The position numbers and the translations under genes were made by a program. The notes below the pieces were generated by a model. That model made no database searches and had not been told where the DNA came from. It worked only from the letters and a program-made list of their open reading frames with translations. DNA of 19,475 nt from an uncultured Mailhella sp. GTDB taxonomy: Bacteria > Desulfobacterota > Desulfovibrionia > Desulfovibrionales > Desulfovibrionaceae. Shown in pieces: positions 1 through 7,231 of the stretch (the stretch's first letter is position 1; the number at the start of each line of letters is the position of its first letter). The stretch is from NCBI GenBank assembly GCA_948482415.1, contig CAOMFZ010000014.1, forward strand, positions 1-19,475, in the 5' to 3' direction.

Positions 1-8
1 GGGGATAC

Positions 9-55
9 AAAGGGGAAAACTGAAAGGGACTTGTCCCTTTAACGTTTTCCCCTTT
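9..55. repeat. Long composite inverted repeat beyond cimA
   Basis: The outer arms 9-20 and 44-55 are perfect 12-bp complements. Inside them the arms 23-30 and 33-40 are perfect 8-bp complements around a two-base TT loop, with a small internal loop between (21-22 against 41-43). The folded RNA would be one 20-bp interrupted hairpin. It lies about 100 bp past the end of cimA and could back up termination, but on the minus strand only three T residues follow it. It could equally be a dispersed repeat or the end of a convergent unit outside the window. Confidence 0.6.
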
Positions 56-70
56 AAAAAGAAAAATTTG

Positions 71-142
71 ATTAAAAGAAAAATCCTTTTAACGTATTAT
101 GTTAAAAGGACTTACATACATTTTATTAAAAGGAAAATCCTT
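71..142. repeat. 18-bp direct repeat, two copies 54 bp apart
   Basis: Copies at 71-88 and 125-142 share 17 of 18 bases (attaaaagRaaaatcctt). The second copy also contains a small hairpin, AAGGA-aaa-TCCTT at 130-142. Together with the two hairpins nearby, the repeat makes the 150 bp beyond cimA almost wholly repetitive. Confidence 0.6.
74..110 (-). terminator. Intrinsic terminator of lysC-cimA
   Basis: Read on the minus strand, a perfect 10-bp stem (110-101 with 93-84) closes a 7-base loop. It is followed directly by a T-rich tract (TTTTTCTTTT, complement of 74-83). The stem is A+T-rich, but the layout is that of a Rho-independent terminator and it starts 41 bp beyond the cimA stop codon. Confidence 0.65.
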
Positions 143-150
143 ATAAAAAA

Positions 151-1827
151 CTATTCTTGTTTGTTGTTTCCATGACTTTGCCATTCGTCACGGTAGAGTT
201 TATAGGTCACAGAGTCTGCAAGTGCCTGCCAGCTGGCTTCGATAATATCATAGGAAACGCCCACCGTGACCCAGGCACCCTGCTGATCGGCACTTTCAAT
301 GAGTACGCGCACCACACTTGCCGTGCCGGTGTTGGGAGCAGGACTTTCATCAGCGCCAAGGCTGAAAAGGTCATATTTGGGGCTGTGTTTTTCCTGTCCG
401 ATGGTCAGCACGCGCACTTTAAAGTCCCGCAGACTGAGTTCTGAAATCTTGGGATAAAATGAAGACAAAGCTTTGCGCAGGGCAATGTCCATGGCGTTAA
501 CCGGTCCCTGTCCTGTGGCGGCAGTGTGTTCGATAGCGCCCTCCACTTCCACGGCGACCGTAGCTTCTGCAAGAGGACAGCCGTTGGCGTCCTTGGTTTC
601 CAAGACACGCAGACTTTTTAATGTAAAGAAATTGCGCACGCCGCGCCGTGCCAGTTTACGCAAAAGGAGCAATTCCATGCTGGCTTCGGCAGCCGCATAG
701 TCATAGCCAAGGCTTGCCTTTGTTTTGAGCTCGTGGAAAAGCCCTTTGACAACCGGTTCGTCCTTGTCCAAATGGAAACCGAAACGCCGAGCAAGGCTGA
801 CAATATTGCTTCGCCCTGCCAGTTCGGTAATGAGCACCCGCTGGCTGTTGCCAACGGTTTCAGGTCTGATATGCTCATACAGGGTAGAGTCGCGGTTAAT
901 TGCGCTGACATGTATGCCGCCCTTGTGCGCAAAAGCGGATTTTCCCACAAAGGCTTGGCGGGCAAAGGGTTTCATATTCATCACTTCATACACATAGGCA
1001 GAAGTGGCAGTCAGCTGTTTAAGCATACTTTCGGGCATATTTTCGGGCAGGCATTTTTTGCCAAGCTTGGTTTCAATAATGGGGATAATGGAACATAAAT
1101 TGGCATTGCCGCAGCGTTCGCCCACGCCGTTCATGGTTCCCTGCACATGATTTGCCCCAGCCTGCAAGGCGGCTAAAGAATTGGCAACCGCCAGCTCACA
1201 GTCATTGTGGGCGTGTATGCCAAACTCTGCATCGGGCAGTTCCTGACGGCAGATGTGCATAATTTCAGAAACTTCAGAGGGCAGTGTTCCGCCGTTGGAA
1301 TCGCAGAGTACAAGGGTATTTGCCCCTGCCTTGTACGCATTTTTTAAGACTTGCAGGGCATAGTCTTTATTGGCTTTGAATCCGTCGAAAAAGTGTTCCG
1401 CGTCAAAAAATACCGTTTCCGCATGTTTTTTGAGAAAAGCCACAGAATCGTGGATAATTTCCAGATTGCGTTCAGGGCTTACGCGCAAAGCGTCAAGCGC
1501 ATGTTTTTCACTGGATTTTCCAAAAATCGTAATCACAGGCACATTTGCGAGCACAAGGGCTTTCATGGTGGGGTCTTCTTCCGCCTTGAAACTTGCGTGA
1601 TGCGTACTGCCAAAGGCGGCAATTTTTGCATTTTTGAGGGAATATTGTTTTATTTCCTCAAAAAATTCATTGTCCACAGGATTAGCCCCGGGCCAGCCGC
1701 CCTCAATATAGTGAATGCCGAAATTATCAAGACGCAGGGCAATTTTGATTTTATCAGGCGTACTTAATTGTACGTCCTCGCTTTGCGCTCCGTCTCTCAG
1801 GCTTGTGTCGTAAATGTAAAAATCCAT
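151..1827 (-). CDS. cimA: (R)-citramalate synthase
   Basis: The 558-residue protein is a LeuA/CimA-type acyl-transferring TIM-barrel enzyme, expected to condense pyruvate with acetyl-CoA to citramalate, the first step of the threonine-independent route to 2-oxobutyrate and isoleucine. Visible signatures are DTSLRDGAQ (residues 7-15, with R11 and D12), EGGWPGANP (42-50), LCDSNGG (174-180), the metal-binding HAHND (205-209), and NGVGERCGNANL (233-244). The GKSAFAHKGGIHVSAI segment (295-310) is followed by a C-terminal LeuA-type regulatory domain (about 425-540), the usual site of feedback control. EGGWPG and the overall length favour the CimA branch over isopropylmalate or homocitrate synthase. 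The start ATG overlaps the lysC stop by one base (TAATG), with only a weak ribosome site upstream, so translation is probably coupled to lysC. CimA is the best assignment; substrate choice is not proven by sequence. Confidence 0.93.
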   Translation of the reverse strand: MDFYIYDTSLRDGAQSEDVQLSTPDKIKIALRLDNFGIHYIEGGWPGANPVDNEFFEEIKQYSLKNAKIAAFGSTHHASFKAEEDPTMKALVLANVPVITIFGKSSEKHALDALRVSPERNLEIIHDSVAFLKKHAETVFFDAEHFFDGFKANKDYALQVLKNAYKAGANTLVLCDSNGGTLPSEVSEIMHICRQELPDAEFGIHAHNDCELAVANSLAALQAGANHVQGTMNGVGERCGNANLCSIIPIIETKLGKKCLPENMPESMLKQLTATSAYVYEVMNMKPFARQAFVGKSAFAHKGGIHVSAINRDSTLYEHIRPETVGNSQRVLITELAGRSNIVSLARRFGFHLDKDEPVVKGLFHELKTKASLGYDYAAAEASMELLLLRKLARRGVRNFFTLKSLRVLETKDANGCPLAEATVAVEVEGAIEHTAATGQGPVNAMDIALRKALSSFYPKISELSLRDFKVRVLTIGQEKHSPKYDLFSLGADESPAPNTGTASVVRVLIESADQQGAWVTVGVSYDIIEASWQALADSVTYKLYRDEWQSHGNNKQE

Positions 1828-3062
1828 TATTCGCCGTCAAGTCCAAAGGTTTTGTGCAGTGTCTGCACAGCTTTTTCCAGCTGGTCAGCGTGAATGAGAC
1901 AGGAAATTTTGATTTCAGAGGTGCTTATCATCAAAATATTGATGTCGGCTTTGTGCAAGGCGGAAAAAGCCATAGCCGCAACGCCGCTGTGGTTGCGCAT
2001 GCCAACGCCGATAACAGAAACTTTTGCCACCTGATCATCGTATTCAACGCCCTGGGCACCGATTTCCCTGCAGACTTTTTCCGTATAGGTAAGGGCACGT
2101 TTCAAATCTTTGTGGGAAACTGTGTAGGTCATGTCGGTAATACCTTCCCGGCTGGCTTTCTGCACAATCATATCCACCAGAATACCATGGTCAGCAAGAG
2201 GAACAAACAAAGAAGCAGAAATACCCGGCTGGTCCGGCACGCCTAAAATTGTAATACGAACCTGGTCTTTATCAAATGCCACACCGGAAACCATAACTGA
2301 TTCCATCATAGACTCATCCTCCTGCGTTACGAGCGTCCCTTTATCATTAGTAAAAGTTGAACGTACCCAAACCGGTACTTTATATTTTTTGGCAAATTCC
2401 ACAGAACGGATTTGCAGAACCTTTGCCCCCATGGAAGCCATTTCCAACATTTCGTCATAGGAAATTTTATCAATTTTCTTTGCCTGCGGAACCATGCGGG
2501 GGTCTGTGGTATAGACGCCGTCAACATCTGTATAAATATGGCAGTCAACGTCAGTGCCAAGCTCTGCCCCAAGGGCAGCGGCAATCGCCACGGCAGAGGT
2601 ATCAGAACCGCCGCGTCCCAGCGTTGTAATCCTGTTTTCCATGCTGTAGCCCTGAAAACCTGCCATGACAATGACGTCAAAGCGTTTGAGTTCCTGTAAA
2701 AATTGTCCTGCTTCAATGGAAACAATACGCGCCGCATTATAGGCATTGTCTGTCAGAATAGGCACCTGAAAGCCCAGAAAAGAACGGGCTTTCACACCTG
2801 CATCGTTTAGAAGCATACTGAAAAGCGCAACAGATTCCTGTTCCCCTGTTGCCAAAAGTGCATCGTATTCAGCCGGGTTTGGTTCGTCAGACCATTGATA
2901 AGCCATTTCAATCAGCTTATTGGTTTGTCCTGCACGGGCAGAGAGAACAACAACAACTTTATACCCCTGTGCTACTGCGTCTAAAACCTTGGTACGAACT
3001 TTTTTCATACATTCAAGGTCGGCAACAGATGAGCCGCCAAATTTTTGAACCAAAATTTTCAT
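1827..3062 (-). CDS. lysC: Aspartate kinase
   Basis: The 411-residue protein phosphorylates aspartate, the first step towards lysine, threonine, methionine and diaminopimelate. The kinase domain shows KFGGSSV (residues 7-13), TTLGRGGSDTSAV (146-158) and TDVDGVYTTDPR (178-189). Two ACT-type regulatory segments follow (about 268-330 and 348-405, including NHSGVAAMAFSAL and ISTSEIKISCLI), as in feedback-inhibited monofunctional LysC. The length fits the family. I place the start at ATG 3062, which has AGGA about seven bases upstream; an in-frame TTG five codons earlier would add residues that merely translate the ribosome site. The gene ends by overlapping cimA by one base, forming a two-gene unit. 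A 119-bp gap separates it from tsaE upstream, so it may have its own promoter. Confidence 0.96.
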   Translation of the reverse strand: MKILVQKFGGSSVADLECMKKVRTKVLDAVAQGYKVVVVLSARAGQTNKLIEMAYQWSDEPNPAEYDALLATGEQESVALFSMLLNDAGVKARSFLGFQVPILTDNAYNAARIVSIEAGQFLQELKRFDVIVMAGFQGYSMENRITTLGRGGSDTSAVAIAAALGAELGTDVDCHIYTDVDGVYTTDPRMVPQAKKIDKISYDEMLEMASMGAKVLQIRSVEFAKKYKVPVWVRSTFTNDKGTLVTQEDESMMESVMVSGVAFDKDQVRITILGVPDQPGISASLFVPLADHGILVDMIVQKASREGITDMTYTVSHKDLKRALTYTEKVCREIGAQGVEYDDQVAKVSVIGVGMRNHSGVAAMAFSALHKADINILMISTSEIKISCLIHADQLEKAVQTLHKTFGLDGE

Positions 3063-3181
3063 GCTTTTTCCTGTCAAGCCCGGACGTTTATAATACGTCT
3101 GCGCTTTTTAATAATAAAATCAATCTATTACAAAATGCTCATTGTTTTTTTGTACTTTTATTGCCGCTTTGACTGCTGCGT

Positions 3182-3742
3182 TTATTTACACAATGAACAA
3201 TTTTGTAAATTTTTTGTTAAGAGCTTTAAAAACTCGTGGGCAATGTTTCCGTGAGCTGCAAGATTAACATGCCTTTTTACTTCGCATATATTCACAAAAT
3301 TGTCTATATTTTCAGGGCTATTTTTTTTTGCCGAGTTTGTATTTTCTTTTGTGAAGATAATTTCCAGGCGGTCAGGGGCTTTTGCGTCTTCGTGCAGGCG
3401 CTCCGCCCATTCCAGAATAAGCAGGGTATTTTTGCTTAAATCCTCCAATTCCTCAGGTAAATCAATATGATTCGGCAGGCGGTATAAATCCGCATGATAA
3501 ATTTCGGGATTGGTAGGGTATTCGTGGCAAATGGTAAAACTGGGACTGGCGACTTCTGCTTCTTCGGCACCCGGCAGCGCGCCCACAAAGGAACGGGTAA
3601 AGGTGGTTTTGCCCATGCCCATTTCTCCCAGTAAATAGAGATTGTGGAGATATTCGCCCTTTTCTTTCTGCTCTAAAAGGGACTTTGCGGCGATTTTCGC
3701 AAATTTGTCAGTGTCGTCAAGGCAGGTCAGGATTATTTGCAT
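3182..3742 (-). CDS. tsaE: tRNA threonylcarbamoyladenosine biosynthesis ATPase TsaE
   Basis: TsaE (YjeE) is the ATPase that works with TsaB and TsaD to make t6A37 on tRNAs reading ANN codons. The Walker A loop is GEMGMGKTT (residues 39-47; the usual form is GDLGAGKTT). The family segments SPSFT (66-70), YHADLYRL (82-89) and ILEWAERL (109-116, with the conserved Glu-Trp) follow in order. At 186 residues it is longer than the usual 150-160: after the core ends near residue 130 there is a Lys/Asn-rich, probably flexible tail with two cysteines near the end. The ribosome site AAGGTGA lies inside the end of the upstream acetyltransferase gene, and the two frames overlap by 10 bp, so they are surely co-transcribed. 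Confidence 0.9.
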   Translation of the reverse strand: MQIILTCLDDTDKFAKIAAKSLLEQKEKGEYLHNLYLLGEMGMGKTTFTRSFVGALPGAEEAEVASPSFTICHEYPTNPEIYHADLYRLPNHIDLPEELEDLSKNTLLILEWAERLHEDAKAPDRLEIIFTKENTNSAKKNSPENIDNFVNICEVKRHVNLAAHGNIAHEFLKLLTKNLQNCSLCK

Positions 3743-4221
3743 GAAATGTCACCTTGTGCAAATTTTATGAGTTTTTCTTCTGTCAGGCGATAGGTTGACC
3801 AGCCCTCCATGGGGACTGCGCCTAAAGAAAGGTAAAAATCAATGCTGGGTTTATTCCAGTCAAGGCAAGCCCACTCCACTCTGCCAAGTCCTTCGTTCTT
3901 TGCCTTTCGGGCAATGTGCTGCAAAAGCTTCCTGCCATAGCCTTTGTGGCGGAAAGCAGGCTGAATAAAGAGATCTTCCACATAAATGCCCGCTTTGCCA
4001 AGAAAAGTGGAAAAATTATAAAAATAAAGACAATATCCAATAATTTTGCCGTCAAGCACGGGGAAAATGACTTCGGCTTTTTTCTTTGTAAAAATCCATT
4101 CGGTTAAAATTTCTTCTGTGGCAGTGACTTCCTGTTCAAGATGTTCATAACTTGCCAGTTCTTTAATCAGAGAAAGCAAGGCAGCCATATCTTCGGGTGT
4201 GGCTTGTTTAAAGGTCAGCAT
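3733..4221 (-). CDS. GNAT family N-acetyltransferase
   Basis: The 162-residue protein has the GNAT fold. Beta-strand 4 and motif A read VEDLFIQPAFRHKGYG (residues 81-96), with RHKGYG as the acetyl-CoA pyrophosphate-binding loop, and motif B includes WNKPSIDFYLSLGA (122-135), where Tyr130 is a likely general acid. Leu-Tyr-Phe-Tyr before motif A and the GKAGIYVEDLF segment resemble the spermidine/spermine and thialysine acetyltransferase branch, so a small polyamine-like or amino-acid-like substrate is plausible, but the substrate cannot be read from sequence. It overlaps tsaE by 10 bp. The overlap may only reflect compact packing; a protein-modifying role like RimI, which is often near tsaB/tsaE genes, is an alternative that the closer SSAT-like motifs argue against. 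Confidence 0.88.
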   Translation of the reverse strand: MLTFKQATPEDMAALLSLIKELASYEHLEQEVTATEEILTEWIFTKKKAEVIFPVLDGKIIGYCLYFYNFSTFLGKAGIYVEDLFIQPAFRHKGYGRKLLQHIARKAKNEGLGRVEWACLDWNKPSIDFYLSLGAVPMEGWSTYRLTEEKLIKFAQGDISCK

Positions 4222-4256
4222 TTTTTCTTTTTATCCTTTGAAAATTCTCATTAAAA

Positions 4257-4285
4257 GACTGAATGTAAATATGTTACATTCAGTC
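4257..4285 (-). terminator. Hairpin terminator after the M48 protease gene
   Basis: Arms 4257-4268 and 4274-4285 are perfect 12-bp complements around a 5-base loop. On the minus strand the stem is followed by TTTTAA, a short T-run, so it is best read as a Rho-independent terminator for the protease gene ending 31 bp upstream. The T-tract is short; a protein-binding palindrome ahead of the GNAT gene is an alternative. Confidence 0.6.
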
Positions 4286-4316
4286 AAATACTATGTGTTA
4301 ATGGTACTATGCCAGT

Positions 4317-5120
4317 TTATTTTTTTGTGTTTGCAGGTTTTTTAATGCCGTCTTTTTCAGCACGGGATTCCATGCGGGTGATGCGTTTGTCAAGGTCCGG
4401 GTGGGTAGAAAATAATTGTTCCATACCCTTGCTTTGTTTAGCGCCGGCATCTTCCTGCATTTTTTTAAGTCTTTGGAAAGAATATGCCATAGCCCATGGG
4501 TTTTTGCCTGCTTTTTTGAGGAAATCATAGCCATAATCATCAGCAGCATATTCTTGTTTTTGGGAATAGTTGGCATGAATAAGTGCTTCGCCCAGGTCTC
4601 CGAGCTGAGAATTTGTCAGTGCTGCTGTCTTTCCGCCTTTGGCAGAAAGTCCGTCTTTTAAAGCTGAGGTGAGCAAAGCTCTTTTGAAGCCTTCTTTTGA
4701 GTCTTTATGGGCAATATGTCCCATTTCATGTCCAATAACTCCCAGTAACTCGTCATCAGTCATGATATCCATTAAAGAAGAAAATACTCGTACACTGCCG
4801 TCAGCACACGCAAACGCGTTGACATCTTTTACATAGTAAACTTTAAAATTCAGCGGGATACCTTCAACTTTAGTCAGTCCTTCGGTGAGTTTGTTCAAAC
4901 GAATAGTGTACGGACTTTTTGCATCGCAGACTTTATTGTTTTTATCCATCCAGTCAATGTATTCTTTGACATATTCTGTCATTTGTTCGTCTGTTAAGGT
5001 AACGGCTTGGGTAACTTTAACAGCTCCGCTTACTGCTTTTGATAAATCAAAAGCCATGGCTGGTGCTGCAGTCAGGCATGAGAACACAATAAAGGTTTTT
5101 AATAATGCTTTGATAGACAT
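4317..5120 (-). CDS. Periplasmic M48 metalloprotease, LoiP (YggG)-like
   Basis: The 267-residue protein begins with a signal peptide (positively charged start, hydrophobic residues 9-19, likely cleavage after AMA at 23). The mature part carries the zinc site HEMGH (131-135: H131, E132, H135) with the third ligand at E190 in QEYAADDYGYD, both typical of peptidase family M48. The stretches NFKVYYVKDVNAFACADGSV (91-110) and FSSLMDIMTDDEL (113-125) closely match what I remember of Escherichia coli LoiP (YggG), a zinc protease active on envelope proteins. LoiP is a lipoprotein; here the only Cys in the signal region follows Val-Phe-Ser, a poor lipobox, so a soluble periplasmic form is more likely. 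The start ATG 5120 has GGAG six bases upstream. An in-frame upstream start at 5264 would run inside thyX and is not used here. A 61-bp gap separates it from thyX. Confidence 0.9.
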   Translation of the reverse strand: MSIKALLKTFIVFSCLTAAPAMAFDLSKAVSGAVKVTQAVTLTDEQMTEYVKEYIDWMDKNNKVCDAKSPYTIRLNKLTEGLTKVEGIPLNFKVYYVKDVNAFACADGSVRVFSSLMDIMTDDELLGVIGHEMGHIAHKDSKEGFKRALLTSALKDGLSAKGGKTAALTNSQLGDLGEALIHANYSQKQEYAADDYGYDFLKKAGKNPWAMAYSFQRLKKMQEDAGAKQSKGMEQLFSTHPDLDKRITRMESRAEKDGIKKPANTKK

Positions 5121-5181
5121 GTTTTTCTCCTTTTTTACAGTATTGTTACCCCAATTAAATGGAAGGTATGAGTCAAGAATT

Positions 5182-5907
5182 TTATTTTTTAGTCGGATAG
5201 CGGCCGCAGCAGAATTTTTCTCCCTCAGGGCAATAGCCGAGGCGTTCGCATTTTGCCCCTGCATGGCTGAAAATTTCCGGCAGAATTTTACGGCATTCAG
5301 TCAGCATTTTGTTGGCGCAGTCGCGGATTTCCCACTGCGCGCGCGTGCAGCAGCGATGCTCAAAGAAATTGAGCAGGGAACGGCAGTTCATGGTGACAAC
5401 AATATTGCTGGCTGCTGCCTGCGGGAGCACCATACGCGCGTCTTCTTTGGCAAGTGCCCCGCGTCCGTCTTCTTCGAGCATGGTTTTTATGTCGTGGTAG
5501 GCTTTGCCCACTTCGTCCATAAATGCTTCATAACGGGCAAGAATTTTTGGATTTCTTTTGATACTTGGCGGCAAAATATAATCCATATTGCTTGCGTCCA
5601 CATAGCGCTGGCTTTGCTGGGAATAGGACGCAATGCGGTGGCGCACCAGCTGGTGGGTCAGCGCCCGTGAAACCCCTGACAGGGCAAAGGTAAAGCTGAC
5701 GTGTTCAATGGGGCTTTCGTGTCCGGACGTGATAATATTCCGGACAAATTCTGCCTGTTTTTCCTGACTGATTTCGCCGTCTTGCAGGCGTTCCCACATG
5801 TCGCCCACATAGCCCTGATGATAGCATTGGCGGAAAGACGCATAAATCACAGAAAGGGGTTCAGGCGTATGGGCAAGAATTTTGACTTGTAAATGTGCTT
5901 GTGGCAT
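5182..5907 (-). CDS. thyX: Flavin-dependent thymidylate synthase
   Basis: ThyX makes dTMP from dUMP using methylene-tetrahydrofolate and reduced FAD/NADPH, giving tetrahydrofolate rather than dihydrofolate. The diagnostic RHRxxSxxxxSxR motif is complete at residues 89-101 (R89, H90, R91, S94, S99, R101). GHESPIEHVSFTFAL (62-76) and the C-terminal half, with SNIVVTMNCRSLLNFFEHR, fit the family, as does the length of 241. The C-terminal 25 residues carry three cysteines in two clusters (YCPEGEKFCCGRYP), commonly present in ThyX of anaerobes. The start has AGGAAAC six bases upstream. The 169-bp leader between ruvB and this gene contains two hairpins, so it may be separately controlled. A dUTPase gene feeding the same dUMP pool is at 11969-12430. 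Confidence 0.96.
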   Translation of the reverse strand: MPQAHLQVKILAHTPEPLSVIYASFRQCYHQGYVGDMWERLQDGEISQEKQAEFVRNIITSGHESPIEHVSFTFALSGVSRALTHQLVRHRIASYSQQSQRYVDASNMDYILPPSIKRNPKILARYEAFMDEVGKAYHDIKTMLEEDGRGALAKEDARMVLPQAAASNIVVTMNCRSLLNFFEHRCCTRAQWEIRDCANKMLTECRKILPEIFSHAGAKCERLGYCPEGEKFCCGRYPTKK

Positions 5908-5932
5908 GGTGTTTCCTTATTTTTTCTTTTTT

Positions 5933-5954
5933 TATGGGGGATGATCCCCCCATA
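5933..5954 (-). repeat. G/C hairpin in thyX leader
   Basis: Arms 5933-5940 and 5947-5954 (TATGGGGG against CCCCCATA) form an 8-bp stem; an alternative pairing GGGGGAT-G-ATCCCCC uses the middle. It ends about 16 bases upstream of the thyX ribosome site. On the minus strand a run of A residues follows it, so it is not an intrinsic terminator in that direction. Confidence 0.55.
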
Positions 5955-5965
5955 CCCCCACAGCG

Positions 5966-5990
5966 CTTGTTTTTCTTTCAGAAAAACAAG
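5966..5990 (-). repeat. 11-bp stem hairpin in thyX leader
   Basis: Arms 5966-5976 and 5980-5990 (CTTGTTTTTCT against AGAAAAACAAG) are perfectly complementary around a 3-base loop. It sits between ruvB and thyX, upstream of the G/C hairpin. With no T-run beyond the stem, it could be a processing or stability element, part of a dispersed repeat, or a leader structure of thyX. Confidence 0.6.
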
Positions 5991-6076
5991 AATACATGCT
6001 TTATAAGTGATTGATTATCAACCGTTTTCTATAACAAAGCGTTTCCTTTATATAACTTACTGGAATACTATTAAAT

Positions 6077-7216
6077 TTATCCTAAATGTCCCATGTGCTT
6101 ATAAGCTCTTGCAGTGACAACGCGTCCCTGCGGCGTGCGTTTGATAAGCCCGCATTGGATAAGATAGGGTTCGTAAATTTCTTCAATGGTGCGCATTTCT
6201 TCGGAACAGGCAACAGCCAGTGTTTTCAAGCCCACAGGACCGCCGTCATAATGTTCGATAAGAATGGATAAAATTTTTCTGTCCATTTCATCAAGACCCA
6301 TTTCGTCCACATCAAGGCGTTCAAGGGCGTGTCTTGTCTGTTCATGGTCAATGACGCCGTCTTTTCCGAAAACACTGGCAAAATCACGCACACGGCGCAG
6401 CAGTCTGTTGGCAATGCGGGGCGTGCCGCGGGAGCGCTTGCCAATTTCCATGGCAGATTCAGGGCTGATTTTCACGCCTAAAATTTTTCCTGCGCGCAGA
6501 ACAACCTCGGCAAGCTCCTGCGGGGTGTAAAATTCCAGACGGCTGATAATCCCAAAACGGTCGCGAAGCGGTGCGGATAAAAGCCCGAGACGCGTGGTTG
6601 CGCCGACCAGCGTAAAGGGTTCCACATCAATTTTTATGGTTTTTGCCGCAGGTCCCTGCCCAATCACCAAATCAAGCTTGAAATCTTCCATGGCAGGATA
6701 AAGGACTTCTTCCACCTGCATGGGCATGCGGTGAATTTCGTCGATAAAAAACACGTCGTTTGCCTGCAAATTGGATAAAATGGAAGCTAAATCGCCGCCG
6801 CGCATGAGTGCAGGACCGGAGGTGGAAACAATATTTACGCCCAGTTCAGAGGCAATAATATGGGCAAGCGTGGTTTTGCCAAGTCCGGGATTGCCGTAAA
6901 AAAGCAGATGATCCATGGCTTTGCCGCGTTTTTTGGTGGCATCCAGATATACTTGCAGATTTTTGCGTAACTCACTTTGTCCGATAAATTCAGAAAGTCT
7001 GCGCGGGCGGACAGATTCGTCCATTTTGTCAAGGCTTTCTTTTAATGAAGAGGGCTCGCTTTTCTTTTTCACCTGAAAAGCAGGCACTTCTTCATCTGTA
7101 TCTTCGTTATAACTGTCTTCATCGTAGGCATCTTCATTCATTTCTAATTCGTTGTCATAACTTATATTTTTTTTAAACGAAGACTGAAATTTTGATTTGC
7201 CGAATTTTTTATTCAT
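6077..7216 (-). CDS. ruvB: Holliday junction branch migration ATPase RuvB, with acidic N-terminal extension
   Basis: RuvB is the AAA+ motor that drives Holliday junction branch migration with RuvA. Walker A is GNPGLGKTT (residues 108-116), Walker B FFIDEIHR (155-162), sensor 1 GATTRLG (204-210), the arginine finger lies in LRDRFG (216-221), and sensor 2 in SRGTPRIANRLLRRVRDF (261-278). The winged-helix domain completes the C-terminus. The protein is 379 residues against the usual 330-345. The excess is at the N-terminus: residues 1-20 are basic and 21-43 hold 13 Asp/Glu in 23 positions, before the core begins near residue 65 (MDESVRPRRLSEFIGQ). The ATG at 7216 has GGTAG five bases upstream and lies 15 bp after ruvA, which supports this start. 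An internal start at Met65 would remove the extension but leaves a large gap after ruvA. Confidence 0.95.
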   Translation of the reverse strand: MNKKFGKSKFQSSFKKNISYDNELEMNEDAYDEDSYNEDTDEEVPAFQVKKKSEPSSLKESLDKMDESVRPRRLSEFIGQSELRKNLQVYLDATKKRGKAMDHLLFYGNPGLGKTTLAHIIASELGVNIVSTSGPALMRGGDLASILSNLQANDVFFIDEIHRMPMQVEEVLYPAMEDFKLDLVIGQGPAAKTIKIDVEPFTLVGATTRLGLLSAPLRDRFGIISRLEFYTPQELAEVVLRAGKILGVKISPESAMEIGKRSRGTPRIANRLLRRVRDFASVFGKDGVIDHEQTRHALERLDVDEMGLDEMDRKILSILIEHYDGGPVGLKTLAVACSEEMRTIEEIYEPYLIQCGLIKRTPQGRVVTARAYKHMGHLG

Positions 7217-7231
7217 ATTCTACCTGTATCA

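Noticed and set aside
3063..3077. TTG start five codons upstream of the lysC ATG
   Set aside because: The added codons translate the AGGA ribosome site, and aspartokinases begin at MKI-like sequences.
3137..3160. Small imperfect hairpin with a T-run between tsaE and lysC
   Set aside because: The T-run is on the plus strand where no gene reads through; the stem has a bulge and is weak on the minus strand.
5171..5176. TTGACT (minus strand) as a -35 box for the M48 protease gene
   Set aside because: No -10-like hexamer occurs 16-18 bp downstream.
5121..5264. Extended N-terminus of the M48 protease
   Set aside because: The extra 48 residues would be read inside the end of thyX and across a ribosome site; the signal peptide begins at the ATG at 5120 with GGAG upstream.
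4885..5670. Open frame of 261 codons on the plus strand across loiP and thyX
   Set aside because: It overlaps two well-supported genes on the other strand, shows no motif and has shadow-like composition.
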